NCBI GenBank assembly: GCA_001803165.1
Contig: MHAZ01000014.1
Location: forward strand, 1-64,000
Source of the DNA: Stygiobacter sp. RIFOXYC2_FULL_38_25
Lineage (GTDB): Bacteria > Bacteroidota > Ignavibacteria > Ignavibacteriales > Melioribacteraceae
Reading direction: 5' to 3'
Length of the DNA: 64,000 nt
Below are positions 1 to 9,522 of the stretch, in pieces. The first letter of the stretch is position 1, and the number at the start of each line of letters is the position of its first letter. Under the pieces are notes generated by a model. The model was not told the DNA's origin, made no database searches, and saw only the letters and a list, made by a program, of their open reading frames with translations. The translations under genes and the position numbers were made by a program.

Positions 1-495
1 ATAAGAAGCGCCAGCAAAATCAATACTGAATGATGAACCGCCTACATCGAATGTAGCACTGCTTAATGCTGTTGATCCATCTGTACTTGCCAATAATTGA
101 GTACCATTGATGTTGGTGTTTTTCAAGATAGAATCAATTTCACCAGCCAATGTTCTGATATCTTTGGCAATTGATGCACTGTCTTTCAACGGATCATCTG
201 CATCTACTTGTTTTGCTTTGATCTGATTTAGCTTATCATTTACCTGTTGTAATGCAGATTCTGCTGTAGCTAAATAGTTCTTTGCAGATGAAATGTTGTT
301 TAGCTGTGCTTTCTGTGTAAGTGTTTGAGCTTCCAACTTTTTACCAACGTTGTAACCAGATGTATCATCTGCTACGCTGTTAATTTTCTTTGTGGTTGCT
401 AAACGGAGCTGTGCTTTTTCGGTTTGTGCATTAACTTTTGCTAATGCGTTGTAGGCTTGAAGTGCGCCTAAATTGGTGTTTACTGAGAATGCCAT
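1..495 (-). CDS. fliC: Flagellin, N-terminal part (cut by the window edge)
   Basis: Reverse translation from the ATG at 495 gives MAFSVNTNLGALQAYNAL followed by a heptad-rich helix with QLRLATTKKINSVADDTSGY, the conserved D0/D1 N-terminal region of flagellin, the filament subunit exported through the flagellar type III apparatus. About 165 codons are visible; the variable centre and C-terminal D0 helix lie beyond the left edge. The start is fixed by a strong Shine-Dalgarno (AAGGAGGT) five bases upstream. It has its own sigma-28-type promoter and a hairpin leader (separate entries), and follows a glycosyltransferase operon that probably modifies it. Flagellin is confident; the gene symbol follows convention because the organism may have several flagellins. 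Confidence 0.95.
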   Translation of the reverse strand, partial: MAFSVNTNLGALQAYNALAKVNAQTEKAQLRLATTKKINSVADDTSGYNVGKKLEAQTLTQKAQLNNISSAKNYLATAESALQQVNDKLNQIKAKQVDADDPLKDSASIAKDIRTLAGEIDSILKNTNINGTQLLASTDGSTALSSATFDVGGSSFSIDFAGASY

Positions 496-522
496 GACTA
501 ACCTCCTTGTTATTTGTTTGTT

Positions 523-540
523 CCGAGCTTCCTTGCTCAG
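523..540 (-). promoter_or_regulatory. Hairpin in flagellin leader presenting GGA: candidate CsrA site
   Basis: In the mRNA sense the leader reads CTGAGC-AAGGAA-GCTCGG, a 6-bp stem (one G-U pair) with a six-base loop containing AGGA. A second GGA is the Shine-Dalgarno itself (501-507), about 26 bases downstream. CsrA dimers are known to bridge a GGA in a hairpin loop and a GGA at the ribosome site, as in the hag leader of Bacillus subtilis. csrA and fliW are both in this window (19607-20226). The structure is seen in the sequence; its role is inferred. Confidence 0.6.
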
Positions 541-572
541 TTTTTGTTAAGAACAGTCATTTCTCAATACTA

Positions 573-599
573 CTATCGAATCACCTTATAAAAAGTTTA
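573..599 (-). promoter_or_regulatory. Sigma-28 (FliA) type promoter of flagellin gene
   Basis: On the minus strand TAAACTTT, eleven bases, then TTCGATAG. The family consensus is TAAAGTTT-N11-GCCGATAA, so seven of eight -35 bases and five of eight -10 bases match with exact spacing. The predicted start of transcription near 565 gives a leader of about 70 bases. A FliA-type sigma factor is encoded at 32766-33398. This is the only convincing sigma-28 promoter found in the intergenic regions. Confidence 0.8.
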
Positions 600-616
600 G
601 TCTTTTCTTTACCCGT

Positions 617-2146
617 TTATAACGGAACAGTAGTTAACATCAACAATTTTCTCTTAAGCATTCTAACCCTTGTCATCACATCGGGAATATGAGAAAAGTA
701 CTTTTCCAACAACAATACCATTGGCTTAATTTTGTCTTCTTTTCCGAGCTTTAAGTAATAAGAAATCAAATAGAAAAACACTGCCGGATCAGTTTGGTTT
801 TCTTTCACAACACTTTCTAAAATTTCTATTGCTTCATCTATTTTGCCAAATTCTTCCAAAAGCCGTGCATCAAGTTTTCGTACTTCTAATGAATCCGGAA
901 AGTTTACGCGAAGCTTATCAACTATCAAAATTACTTGTTGTTTATATGGATTATTACCAAGCATGAACAAAAAGAAATTCAGATTATTCTTGTTAATCAG
1001 CCCAGTAATAGCATCTACCTCCTGTTTCGAAAATGCCGAATTGCTAAATATTTTTTGTACCGGTTCATAATTGTTAGTACCGTTAGTTTCATCGCGGGAT
1101 TGATATAAAGCGAATAACTCTTTTTGATAAAAATGATAGTTAGCATTATTCTTTGTTTGTAGAGCAAGAATTAATCCGTAATAAATTACTTCTTCAGGAT
1201 CGAGCAAGACGCAAAGAACAACATCCAAGCCCTTAACAAGTAAAGCTTGATTTAATACATAAGCGCGTTTGCATTTATCCTCAGCCAAATTTAACTCCCC
1301 CTTACGGTGAGAAATCTTTGAAGCAAGCAAAAATGAGAATGGTTGTTTATCATCCACTTTCAACGAATATGCTATATATTTTTCGGCATCTGGTGCTTTG
1401 AAATTTTTATGTGCTATCAAAGCTAATGATGCATAACACTGTGCGCGGTATTGCCTATCTAATTTTGCAGACTCACTTGCAATTTTGAAATACATAGAAG
1501 CATTTTCATCATCACCCAAAACATTGTACGTCTGTGCTAATTGAAAAGCATAATAAGCATCTTTGTTCGCACTGTATTCTTCCAGCAGCAAAGGCAAATT
1601 GCGCGCGGCTTTTTTCTGTTTGTCTTCAACAGAAACATTGTAACCAATATGATGGATTAAGATGGAACTTCTCGATAGTGTATAATCGCAATAAGTTAAA
1701 GACGGTACAATTTGTTCGTGAACTTTTCCAACAAACTTTATTTCCGGCGAGTTTGCAAATAAACGAACGTAAGACATAGAATTATCGCGGCTCTCTTCCC
1801 GATCAATACTTTTTACAGTGCAGTAATATCCAACCCTTTGAGATGTGCCGATTATACGTTTTAATTCATGGATGGAATTTGCATCCATTCTTTCGTCTGC
1901 GTCCAAATAAAGAATCCATTCACCGGTGGATTTACCTAAAGCAAAATTTCGGGCAGCAGAGAAATCGTTTACCCATTCAAAATTGTAAACCTTAGCTCCG
2001 TAACTTTCTGCAATTTTTATTGTATCGTCAGTCGAACCGGTATCTATAATTATAATTTCATCTGCAATATCTTTTACAGACTCAAGGCAGTCCTTGATAT
2101 ATTTTTCTTCATTTTTAACAATCATTGATAATGTTAAGCGGGGCAT
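617..2146 (-). CDS. Family 2 glycosyltransferase with C-terminal TPR repeats
   Basis: 509 residues. The N-terminal 220 or so form a GT-A fold transferase: LSMIVKNEE at the start, IIIDTGSTDDT (33-42) for nucleotide binding, and the metal-binding YLDADE (80-85). The remainder is helical with TPR-like repeats, which in related enzymes grip a protein substrate. It is the last gene of the sugar operon, directly abutting the giant glycosyltransferase upstream (no intergenic base) and ending about 20 bases before the flagellin promoter. Transfer of sugar to flagellin Ser/Thr is the likely job. The position supports this, but acceptor and donor cannot be read from sequence. Confidence 0.85.
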   Translation of the reverse strand: MPRLTLSMIVKNEEKYIKDCLESVKDIADEIIIIDTGSTDDTIKIAESYGAKVYNFEWVNDFSAARNFALGKSTGEWILYLDADERMDANSIHELKRIIGTSQRVGYYCTVKSIDREESRDNSMSYVRLFANSPEIKFVGKVHEQIVPSLTYCDYTLSRSSILIHHIGYNVSVEDKQKKAARNLPLLLEEYSANKDAYYAFQLAQTYNVLGDDENASMYFKIASESAKLDRQYRAQCYASLALIAHKNFKAPDAEKYIAYSLKVDDKQPFSFLLASKISHRKGELNLAEDKCKRAYVLNQALLVKGLDVVLCVLLDPEEVIYYGLILALQTKNNANYHFYQKELFALYQSRDETNGTNNYEPVQKIFSNSAFSKQEVDAITGLINKNNLNFFLFMLGNNPYKQQVILIVDKLRVNFPDSLEVRKLDARLLEEFGKIDEAIEILESVVKENQTDPAVFFYLISYYLKLGKEDKIKPMVLLLEKYFSHIPDVMTRVRMLKRKLLMLTTVPL

Positions 2147-5100
2147 TTAAACCTCTAATAAAAGTGTATTGTGTGATAATTCTAAACCGAGTAAGGAATT
2201 TACTTTGTTCAGCGCTTCAACAGCTTTTTGATTATTTGCATCATTTTTAACCGACCATTCAAACATAGTTTTTGCTGCATCATTCACTTCTGCTTCTAAA
2301 AATACTTGCCCAAGTCCATAACAAGCTGTTGATGATTGAGGATTCTCTACCAGCTCCTTTTCAAAGTAACTTTTCGCTGTTTCCAGATCATTCATATATA
2401 AGGAAACATTGCCGGCTAGATTTAATAATTCAGCATAAACTTCCGGGTTTGTTTCTTCACCAAACATATTGAGAGCTTGTTCTATATGTTTCAGCGCCTG
2501 CTTTAAATTATTTCCCTTTATATAGTAATTTGATTCTGCTATGAGAGCATCTATCGAAGCAGAATTTATCTCGTCATTTGCGGTTTTTATTTCATCGGTA
2601 AAGTCTGAGCGCGAATAATCTTTGTAAGTGTTAAGCAGCTTTTGTTTTGTTCTATCTTGAATACCTTGACCGAAAAGATTTTCAACAGCGCTGATAAAAT
2701 AGTTTACCGATTTGTATTCGGAATACTCGAGTGACGTGGCAAAAGCATTTTCTAAAATACTTTCGTAATCAAAGTTTAGATATTGAGTATCGAGTAATTT
2801 GCTGATCAACCCGGCAGAATCTCCATGATCAATTAGGAATGAGTTAAATCCATCTTTGCAAAAACTTTCAGCTCCCATATTTTTTGTTGAAATAACCGGC
2901 GTGCCGCAAGCCATTCCTTCCAAGAGCGGCAAAGAAAATCCTTCATACCACGATGTACATATAACCGCCCTAACACGGCGAATTAAATCGGCAACTTTAT
3001 CGCTTGACTGCCTCATCAATAATTCAACTTTGCAACTCAATTCTAATTCAAGCTTCTCTCGTATCTCCCCGGAGTCTTGTAATTCGAAACCTAAGACAAT
3101 GTACAATCTCAAATCATCAATCTTCAAATGAGAATTTTGAACAGTTCTTATTACATGCGTGAGGAAATGAAATCCCTTTAGCAAATGTTTAGGATTGCCC
3201 ACAAACGCAATAGCTCTCTCTTTTGAGCCTAATTGGAAATTTGGGTAAAATATTTTGTGATCTACTCCGTTCGGAACGTACTCTGTTTCTCTGCCAAATT
3301 TTTCTCTAAATAAATCATAAATATGTTTTGAAACGACAATATTTTTTACCGGAACAGCGTGAAGTTCGGTTAATACATGTTTATCGCTTCTCATTTCCTC
3401 ATAAGTTGTTCCGTAATGGTAACCTTCGTAACCTTGACAAATATGTACAATCTTTTCTAATGGTACATAGTTTAGCACCATAGGAACATCATAAATACTA
3501 AATACGAAGAGTTTGCTGAATGAGCTTCCATCAAGTTTGGAATTTTCTTTTAACTGAATAAACTTTACCGATATTTCAGCCCAATCCGGTTTCGGCGAAT
3601 AAGAATACAATGTAACATCTACACCGAGCGTTATCATCCACTTTATGTACTTGAACAGAATCTTTGAACCGCCTCCAATTACAGATGCGCTTGCAATGAA
3701 AAACGCAACACGATTGTTAGAACCGGTTTCTACTTTATGATTTCTCTGAGCGTTAAACTCCGCCAAATCTAGACCAAGGTTTTTATCGTTATATAGTAAC
3801 CCAACTTTACAAGACGGACAAATGAATTTATTTTCCGAATAGCCGGCTTTCATTTCATATTCAAGATTAATCTTCGCTAACGAACCACATTCCGGGCACT
3901 TAAATGAAATCTTGTGCAGAACGGAATTTGCAAACGAGTTTCCGGGCTGTATAAACCAAGATTGAATCAGAGAAGGATTTAATTCTTTATGTTGTTCAAC
4001 TTCAGGATAGCCCAAAACTTTCGGCTGAAACTTTTTGCAGCCGATTAAATCAGCAGCTGATTGCGAAGAAATTTTATTGAAATATGTTTCGATTGCTTTG
4101 GCTTGCTTCTGATCGCCTCGTTCCAACAGCTCATCAACATACTCCATTCCGTTTGCGACAAAATCATATCTATTTGTAGAAGGAATCTTTTTGGCTAAGA
4201 ATTTATCCATCAGCTTACGGACTTCCGGATGTAACGTGTGCGCAAAGTAGAAAGCAACTATCTCAGTAATCTTTTCGCGTATTTTCGTTCTTAGCTGCAC
4301 CGGCTGCTTGTTAATCCACGACAAAGTTTTATCAATTAAAGCGGTTGTAAATCCGGCTTTATAAATAAATGCGTTGTCTTTGGTTGTTACTAAGATAATT
4401 TCATTTACCGCCTTCAACACATTCTGTGGAATTGATAAATCAAGAAACGGAAATAGCTCTTCAAAAGTGTGACTGTTAAGAAATTTGAACAGAGATCTTG
4501 TTGAATCCAGAACGCCGCCTTCAACAAAAGTATTTGTTGTTTGAGTTGGATGAATCCTGGTAACACAAGTACGCTTATCAATAAAGTGAATTTGATATTT
4601 TGCCGCAATTCTAAGCCACATATCAAAATCTTGTCCTTGCCGTAAAGCCTCATCGAAGACACCTACATTTTGAAAGACAGATTTATTTATTGCGATAGAA
4701 TTGCCGTGAACATAGTTTGCCCAGAAAAATCTTGTTACTTGAAATTCCATATCCGGAATGTCAAGCCAAAGTCCTTGCTTAATTTTTTGACCAGTCTGCT
4801 GAAGATAAATAAACCAATGACTGATGAAGAACTTAATATCAGGATACTCAGTGACAGCGTTATAATGGTGTTCAAGTTTATCGGCTTCATACCAATCATC
4901 GGAAGAGAGCCAGCAAATCCACTCGCCTCTAGCGTTTTCAATTCCTACATTTAAGGCAGTTGCAACGCCGCCGTTTTCTTTGTGAAATGCTCTAAATCTC
5001 TTATCAAGTAATAGATATTTATCAATTACTTCTTTAGTGTTATCAGTACTGCCATCATTAACAATTACCGCTTCCCAATTAGTAAAAGTCTGCGCAAGCA

Positions 5101-8100
5101 ATGTATCTAATGCCGTACCTAAGTATTGATCTTGGTTATAAGTCGGAACTATCACCGAAAAGAATGGCGGTCTTTCAACAACCGGCTTTAATACTTTTTG
5201 TTCTGCGAATAATCTTGCACGAGAGATTAACGCTTTCCATTGCTCAACCATTCCCGCAATAGTAAGTTTCTTCTCGAACATCATTTTTCTTGGAGAAAAT
5301 TTTTCAGAAGAAACTTTAGTTAAGCCAATTTCAAAGTCTTCTCCAAAGCATCCAATCCGGGCGCGTTCTTCTTCGGTAAAGTCGGCAAAAATTCCGGTGT
5401 TTCTCATTATCACGGGCAAATCGCAAAAGCAAGCTTCGATTGCGGCAAGGCATTGTGTTTCAACTGGTGAACCAAGAATAAAGAAATCCGCACAGTTAAG
5501 AAGCTTTGCCAATTTTTCTTGATCTATCCTATTAAATGTTCTGCAATTTTTTTTCTCGTACTGCTTGTTATCCTTCGAAACAATTATCCAGAATATCTCA
5601 TTATGATTATCAATTACGTTTTTAACTTTTTTCCAGCCTTTAACTTCACTAAGATCGCCGACAAATATTCCAACTTTACTGTTGGGGATATCAAATTCAT
5701 TTCTGACTATTTCTTTATTTGTTGGAGAAAACAATTCGTCGTCAACGCCAATCGGAATTATTTCGAAATCATATTCGGGGTAAGAAGCGGCGGTAACTTT
5801 TGAATTAGTTACCAAGATATTTGCTTGTTTAACATTAATCTCCTGCTGAAACGATTTCCGTCCCATCGCCCGCAAATTGTCTTGCAAATAAAGTATTGTG
5901 AAATGATCTTTATCTATCAAGTCAATGAATGAAGCGTTCTGAATAATGACAGAACTTTCCGGATAATTTTTCTTTATATGTAATCGTGCCGCTTTTTCAA
6001 AATCTTGTGTGACATTAAGAGAATCCATATCAACGCCAACAGAATTGGGAAGATTTGAGAGCAGAAAACCCCACATTGTTTTCTCACCCATTCTTCCCAA
6101 CAAGTAATCGTTGCTGATGATTGTCCTCACTTCATTTTCTTGCTCGCTACTTCCACTTTCGCTTGAGTCCATTTCCCCACATTGAAAGTGATAAACAACT
6201 GAATCATATGATGTAGTATGAGCAATTCCATTCTCGGCTAACTTTTGCATAATCACTACATCGCCACTAACACATGGTTGACCTTGCTTTGCTATTTCAG
6301 GATTAAAGATATTTGTTTCAGGAACTACATTTCCTTCCGGATAGCCGCCAACTTTTAAGAAATCATCTTTTCTAATGAGCAGCGGCATGAATAAGCCGCC
6401 ATCTTTTAATTCATCTTCTCTTACCTCTGCAACAAATTCTTGGAATGCCGTCCCACTATAATCACCAACCAATCTTCCAAAGTTTTTGCTGATTGCATGA
6501 TCGCCGGAGAGAAGTTTACCCGATTCAACTAATCTTGAAGCGACACAATTCTTACCGTTAAGCTTGTTGAAAAGATTTTCAACCCAGTTTTCTGAAAAAG
6601 CCATATCGCTATTGATGAACAATAGATAATCACCCTTTGCCATTTGAGCGGAGTAATTCCATGCACGGTAAACATTGTTGATGTACCATTCTGTTTTTTG
6701 TTCGGATGAATTATTCCAGATATAATGTGGTATGTAGTTTTGATCAAGGTATTGTAGAACGGATTCGTTTGCATCATTTGCCACAAAATAAAATTCTTTG
6801 TCGCTAAGATCCGTATATTTTAGTACTTGCTCGTAAACGAACTTTAGCCATTCGGTGCTCTTGTAAATCAAACATACGATGGAAATTCTTGGCTTGAAAA
6901 CTTCCTCTTTATATTCTTCAAGAGTTGCCAGCGCTTTGCTGAAACTTCTCTGTGATGGCTGTGCATCGTCGGTGAATAAACCGGCCGGATAAATTTGCTG
7001 ATCAACTTTTTCTAAACTTAATGTGCTTTCATCAAGCAGTCTTTCCAATGCCCAGCCGGTTTGTTCGTGTGAGCGGTAAACAAGATATTTGAAAGCCAAT
7101 GAACGGTCGGAAGCAAAACCATAATGTATAACTCCAACGCGATCTGTTTTTTCAATAGTCTTTATCGAATGAGGATACTGCTGCTGATGCAAACCGGGAT
7201 CAGTTTCATTAAACATGATTTCCGGAGTCACGCGCCATAAGCGCACAAACCAGCCAAGGTCGTATGAGTTATCTATTCGCTTCCATGAATTGCTGCGCCA
7301 CAGATTTATTTCATGAAAACTGATTCCATCAAGATTATTTTCATCGGCATATTTACATAGATTTTGCAATTCATCTTTTGCGTTTGCCGTCAGCACTTCA
7401 TCGGCATCCATCCAAAGAATAAAATCCGGCTTAAGCTTCAATGCATATTCAAGTAATATTTTTTTATGGCTTACTTCATTCTCGAAATCGTTTTCACCAG
7501 CTCTTAAAGTAAAAACGGCTTTGTCTAACATATATTCATAACTGCCGTCTGTGCTTCCATCATCATAAACTACAAGCGCATCACAAACCGGCTGAATGTA
7601 TTTCCAGAAGCGTTCGAGGTTTTGTTTGCGTAGTTCATTAAATATTTGCGTTATAACTACAATCTTATAAGCAGTATTTGTCTTGAAGTTTTCAGTGTGT
7701 TCAGCTTCTAACCATGGTAGATGCTGGTTCCTTTTTCTACACAGAGTTAAGCCCGGATGCATTGGCAGAGTCATCATTTCATAAAGTTCTGTTTCTTTTG
7801 ATAACTCTTCAATTGCTTTGTATCCATCTCCGCAATAACCCGGTTGAGTGTATTCTGCATTTTTCGGATAACTATCATGCAAAAGTATTATGCCATCATC
7901 TTTTACAAATGGAAAGAAATTCCAAAAATCCTTTAACACAGATTCTTTAGAATGATCGGCATCTATAAACAACATATCTATTAAGATTGGGTTCTGCTTC
8001 AGTGCTTCGGCAAAATTGTCTGTAGTTGAGTGAATGAAAGTAGCCTTTTCGGAATCTTGCATCCATTTGCCGGCTTCAGCAGAAATATCAACACCAATAA

Positions 8101-8245
8101 GAGTTTCAGCATAAGGGATTACCCCATTAAACAACTCGCATTGGTATAAGCCAAGCTCAACATAAACTTTGGGTCTAAACTGAGCGGCTAAGTTGATAAT
8201 AAAATCTTCATGCCAATTTTCTTTTCTCTCAATAGTTTGCTGCAT
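2147..8245 (-). CDS. Giant multidomain glycosyltransferase with N-terminal methyltransferase
   Basis: 2032 residues, apparently a chain of fused enzymes. Order: class I SAM methyltransferase (about 20-170; VELGLYQCELF, then FIDADHSK at 94-101); GT2 domain (about 193-440; DDGSTDG 228-234, MDADE 279-283); second GT2-like domain (about 450-720); GT4-like domain (about 750-1010; GIFVGDLSEVKGW near 855); third GT2 (about 1030-1300; SVIVPTYNQDQ, VNDGSTD); a zinc-ribbon-like CPECG...CPSC pair (about 1450-1480); second GT4 domain (about 1510-1850; EGFSLPLLEGMACGTPV near 1775); TPR repeats to the C-terminus. It probably builds and transfers a multi-sugar, perhaps O-methylated, glycan on flagellin. The reading frame is intact. 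Domain boundaries are estimates. Confidence 0.85.
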   Translation of the reverse strand: MQQTIERKENWHEDFIINLAAQFRPKVYVELGLYQCELFNGVIPYAETLIGVDISAEAGKWMQDSEKATFIHSTTDNFAEALKQNPILIDMLFIDADHSKESVLKDFWNFFPFVKDDGIILLHDSYPKNAEYTQPGYCGDGYKAIEELSKETELYEMMTLPMHPGLTLCRKRNQHLPWLEAEHTENFKTNTAYKIVVITQIFNELRKQNLERFWKYIQPVCDALVVYDDGSTDGSYEYMLDKAVFTLRAGENDFENEVSHKKILLEYALKLKPDFILWMDADEVLTANAKDELQNLCKYADENNLDGISFHEINLWRSNSWKRIDNSYDLGWFVRLWRVTPEIMFNETDPGLHQQQYPHSIKTIEKTDRVGVIHYGFASDRSLAFKYLVYRSHEQTGWALERLLDESTLSLEKVDQQIYPAGLFTDDAQPSQRSFSKALATLEEYKEEVFKPRISIVCLIYKSTEWLKFVYEQVLKYTDLSDKEFYFVANDANESVLQYLDQNYIPHYIWNNSSEQKTEWYINNVYRAWNYSAQMAKGDYLLFINSDMAFSENWVENLFNKLNGKNCVASRLVESGKLLSGDHAISKNFGRLVGDYSGTAFQEFVAEVREDELKDGGLFMPLLIRKDDFLKVGGYPEGNVVPETNIFNPEIAKQGQPCVSGDVVIMQKLAENGIAHTTSYDSVVYHFQCGEMDSSESGSSEQENEVRTIISNDYLLGRMGEKTMWGFLLSNLPNSVGVDMDSLNVTQDFEKAARLHIKKNYPESSVIIQNASFIDLIDKDHFTILYLQDNLRAMGRKSFQQEINVKQANILVTNSKVTAASYPEYDFEIIPIGVDDELFSPTNKEIVRNEFDIPNSKVGIFVGDLSEVKGWKKVKNVIDNHNEIFWIIVSKDNKQYEKKNCRTFNRIDQEKLAKLLNCADFFILGSPVETQCLAAIEACFCDLPVIMRNTGIFADFTEEERARIGCFGEDFEIGLTKVSSEKFSPRKMMFEKKLTIAGMVEQWKALISRARLFAEQKVLKPVVERPPFFSVIVPTYNQDQYLGTALDTLLAQTFTNWEAVIVNDGSTDNTKEVIDKYLLLDKRFRAFHKENGGVATALNVGIENARGEWICWLSSDDWYEADKLEHHYNAVTEYPDIKFFISHWFIYLQQTGQKIKQGLWLDIPDMEFQVTRFFWANYVHGNSIAINKSVFQNVGVFDEALRQGQDFDMWLRIAAKYQIHFIDKRTCVTRIHPTQTTNTFVEGGVLDSTRSLFKFLNSHTFEELFPFLDLSIPQNVLKAVNEIILVTTKDNAFIYKAGFTTALIDKTLSWINKQPVQLRTKIREKITEIVAFYFAHTLHPEVRKLMDKFLAKKIPSTNRYDFVANGMEYVDELLERGDQKQAKAIETYFNKISSQSAADLIGCKKFQPKVLGYPEVEQHKELNPSLIQSWFIQPGNSFANSVLHKISFKCPECGSLAKINLEYEMKAGYSENKFICPSCKVGLLYNDKNLGLDLAEFNAQRNHKVETGSNNRVAFFIASASVIGGGSKILFKYIKWMITLGVDVTLYSYSPKPDWAEISVKFIQLKENSKLDGSSFSKLFVFSIYDVPMVLNYVPLEKIVHICQGYEGYHYGTTYEEMRSDKHVLTELHAVPVKNIVVSKHIYDLFREKFGRETEYVPNGVDHKIFYPNFQLGSKERAIAFVGNPKHLLKGFHFLTHVIRTVQNSHLKIDDLRLYIVLGFELQDSGEIREKLELELSCKVELLMRQSSDKVADLIRRVRAVICTSWYEGFSLPLLEGMACGTPVISTKNMGAESFCKDGFNSFLIDHGDSAGLISKLLDTQYLNFDYESILENAFATSLEYSEYKSVNYFISAVENLFGQGIQDRTKQKLLNTYKDYSRSDFTDEIKTANDEINSASIDALIAESNYYIKGNNLKQALKHIEQALNMFGEETNPEVYAELLNLAGNVSLYMNDLETAKSYFEKELVENPQSSTACYGLGQVFLEAEVNDAAKTMFEWSVKNDANNQKAVEALNKVNSLLGLELSHNTLLLEV

Positions 8246-8246
8246 G

Positions 8247-9068
8247 TTACGCTTCCTTTAATTGGAAAAACTCCCTCATTACTTTTACTTGATCTTCAAT
8301 TGTTTTCACCGACACATTTTTTGTGAGATCATAAATACTTGTCATACTTCTATCAACCGCGTCTTTTGCTTCGGTCGCGTTTATTTTGGAATAATTCAAT
8401 TCATACACATCGTTAAAAATATTGAGCAGCTCGAATTTGTTTACAGTATTCGGAGAGTGGATGTGAAAGATTCCTTTCTGATACAAATTTTGCTTCAAGA
8501 TATTTTCTATTACTTCAGCTAAGTATAAGGTTGTAACACCATTCCATAGATGATTTGTAAATCCGTTAACCTCTTTTCCGGCTTGGCTTTTAGCCCATTC
8601 AAGCAGTGAGCGGCTCTGTCCATTCTCTTCGCCGATTATTGAAGTACGAAGAACCATGCAATCTTTATTTTCGCCGGCGTTTTTAGTCATACCATAAGTG
8701 TCATCCGCATCAAAGAGAGAGCTTTCATCATAATTCCCTTTTTTGCCTGTATAGACACAATCTGTTGTAATGTGAAAACACTTAATTCCCCTCTCGCTTG
8801 TCATTCTTGCTAAATTTCTTGGGAAGATTGAATTCACTCTTAATGCTTGCTCAATTGGGAATTTGCCAATTGTCGGTTTAATCAATCCGGCACAATTAAT
8901 TACAACATCAATTCCTTCAAGAAACGGAATAAAATTTTCGTGCGGTTCTGTTCCAATATCAAAATCACTTCTGGTGAGTTTCTTAACATCATAACCTTTC
9001 GAGATAAAATATTCCGAAACAGCGTAGCCAAGCATTCCGGTTGAACCGGTAACTAAAACTTTTTCCAT
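8247..9068 (-). CDS. RmlD-type dTDP-4-dehydrorhamnose reductase-like SDR
   Basis: 273 residues, extended short-chain dehydrogenase. A Rossmann motif GSTGMLGYAV lies near the N-terminus, then INCAGL, TTDCVYTGKKG (typical of RmlD-like proteins) and the catalytic Y-x-x-x-K as YGMTK. RmlD reduces the 4-keto group of dTDP-4-keto-6-deoxy sugars with NAD(P)H in the cytoplasm. The gene sits two bases from its neighbours in the sugar operon, next to an RmlC-like cupin, so the pair probably makes a deoxysugar donor for the glycosyltransferases downstream. No RmlA or RmlB homologue lies in the window; the exact sugar is unknown. Confidence 0.8.
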   Translation of the reverse strand: MEKVLVTGSTGMLGYAVSEYFISKGYDVKKLTRSDFDIGTEPHENFIPFLEGIDVVINCAGLIKPTIGKFPIEQALRVNSIFPRNLARMTSERGIKCFHITTDCVYTGKKGNYDESSLFDADDTYGMTKNAGENKDCMVLRTSIIGEENGQSRSLLEWAKSQAGKEVNGFTNHLWNGVTTLYLAEVIENILKQNLYQKGIFHIHSPNTVNKFELLNIFNDVYELNYSKINATEAKDAVDRSMTSIYDLTKNVSVKTIEDQVKVMREFFQLKEA

Positions 9069-9069
9069 A

Positions 9070-9522
9070 TTAACGCTCCTCTACTTTCCATGGATCCCAA
9101 TAGTGAGATTCAAATCTGATATCGTCATTTAATCCTTCTTGTAAAGTTTTATTAGAGAATACCATGATCTGGGTATTTTCATTTAACGACATATGACCAT
9201 TTGCATAGCCTTCGGGAATAAACAAAATTGACGGGCTTTTATCGCTTAACACGAAGCGCCATACTTTTGCCTGCTTAGAAGGATTTTCCCAATTATCAAT
9301 TTTTACACAACAAACTAATGATGCCCCTTTTGTTGCTATAACGTATTTAGATTCAATTTTATGCCCGTGCCAGGCACGTATAAAACCTTTGTTATGATTT
9401 TCAATAGAATAAAACCTTCTTATTTTTTCACCCGAGAAATCAAAATCATTTACAAAGCTAACCGACCCGCGATCATCTACGGCTAAGCCGCCTTTGAATA
9501 ATTTTGGAGTAATTTCTTCCAT
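9070..9522 (-). CDS. RmlC/FdtA-like cupin sugar-nucleotide epimerase or isomerase
   Basis: 150 residues, a single cupin. DDRGSVSFVNDF at the N-terminus, RAWHGHKIESKYV with the candidate catalytic His, and LFIPEGYANGHMSL are the pattern of dTDP-4-dehydrorhamnose 3,5-epimerase and the related 3,4-ketoisomerases. At 150 residues it is shorter than RmlC (about 180), closer to FdtA/WxcM-type isomerases. Its ATG overlaps the stop of the upstream epimerase (ATGA). It likely converts a 4-keto-6-deoxy dTDP-sugar before reduction by the SDR encoded next. Epimerase versus isomerase is undecided. Confidence 0.75.
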   Translation of the reverse strand: MEEITPKLFKGGLAVDDRGSVSFVNDFDFSGEKIRRFYSIENHNKGFIRAWHGHKIESKYVIATKGASLVCCVKIDNWENPSKQAKVWRFVLSDKSPSILFIPEGYANGHMSLNENTQIMVFSNKTLQEGLNDDIRFESHYWDPWKVEER

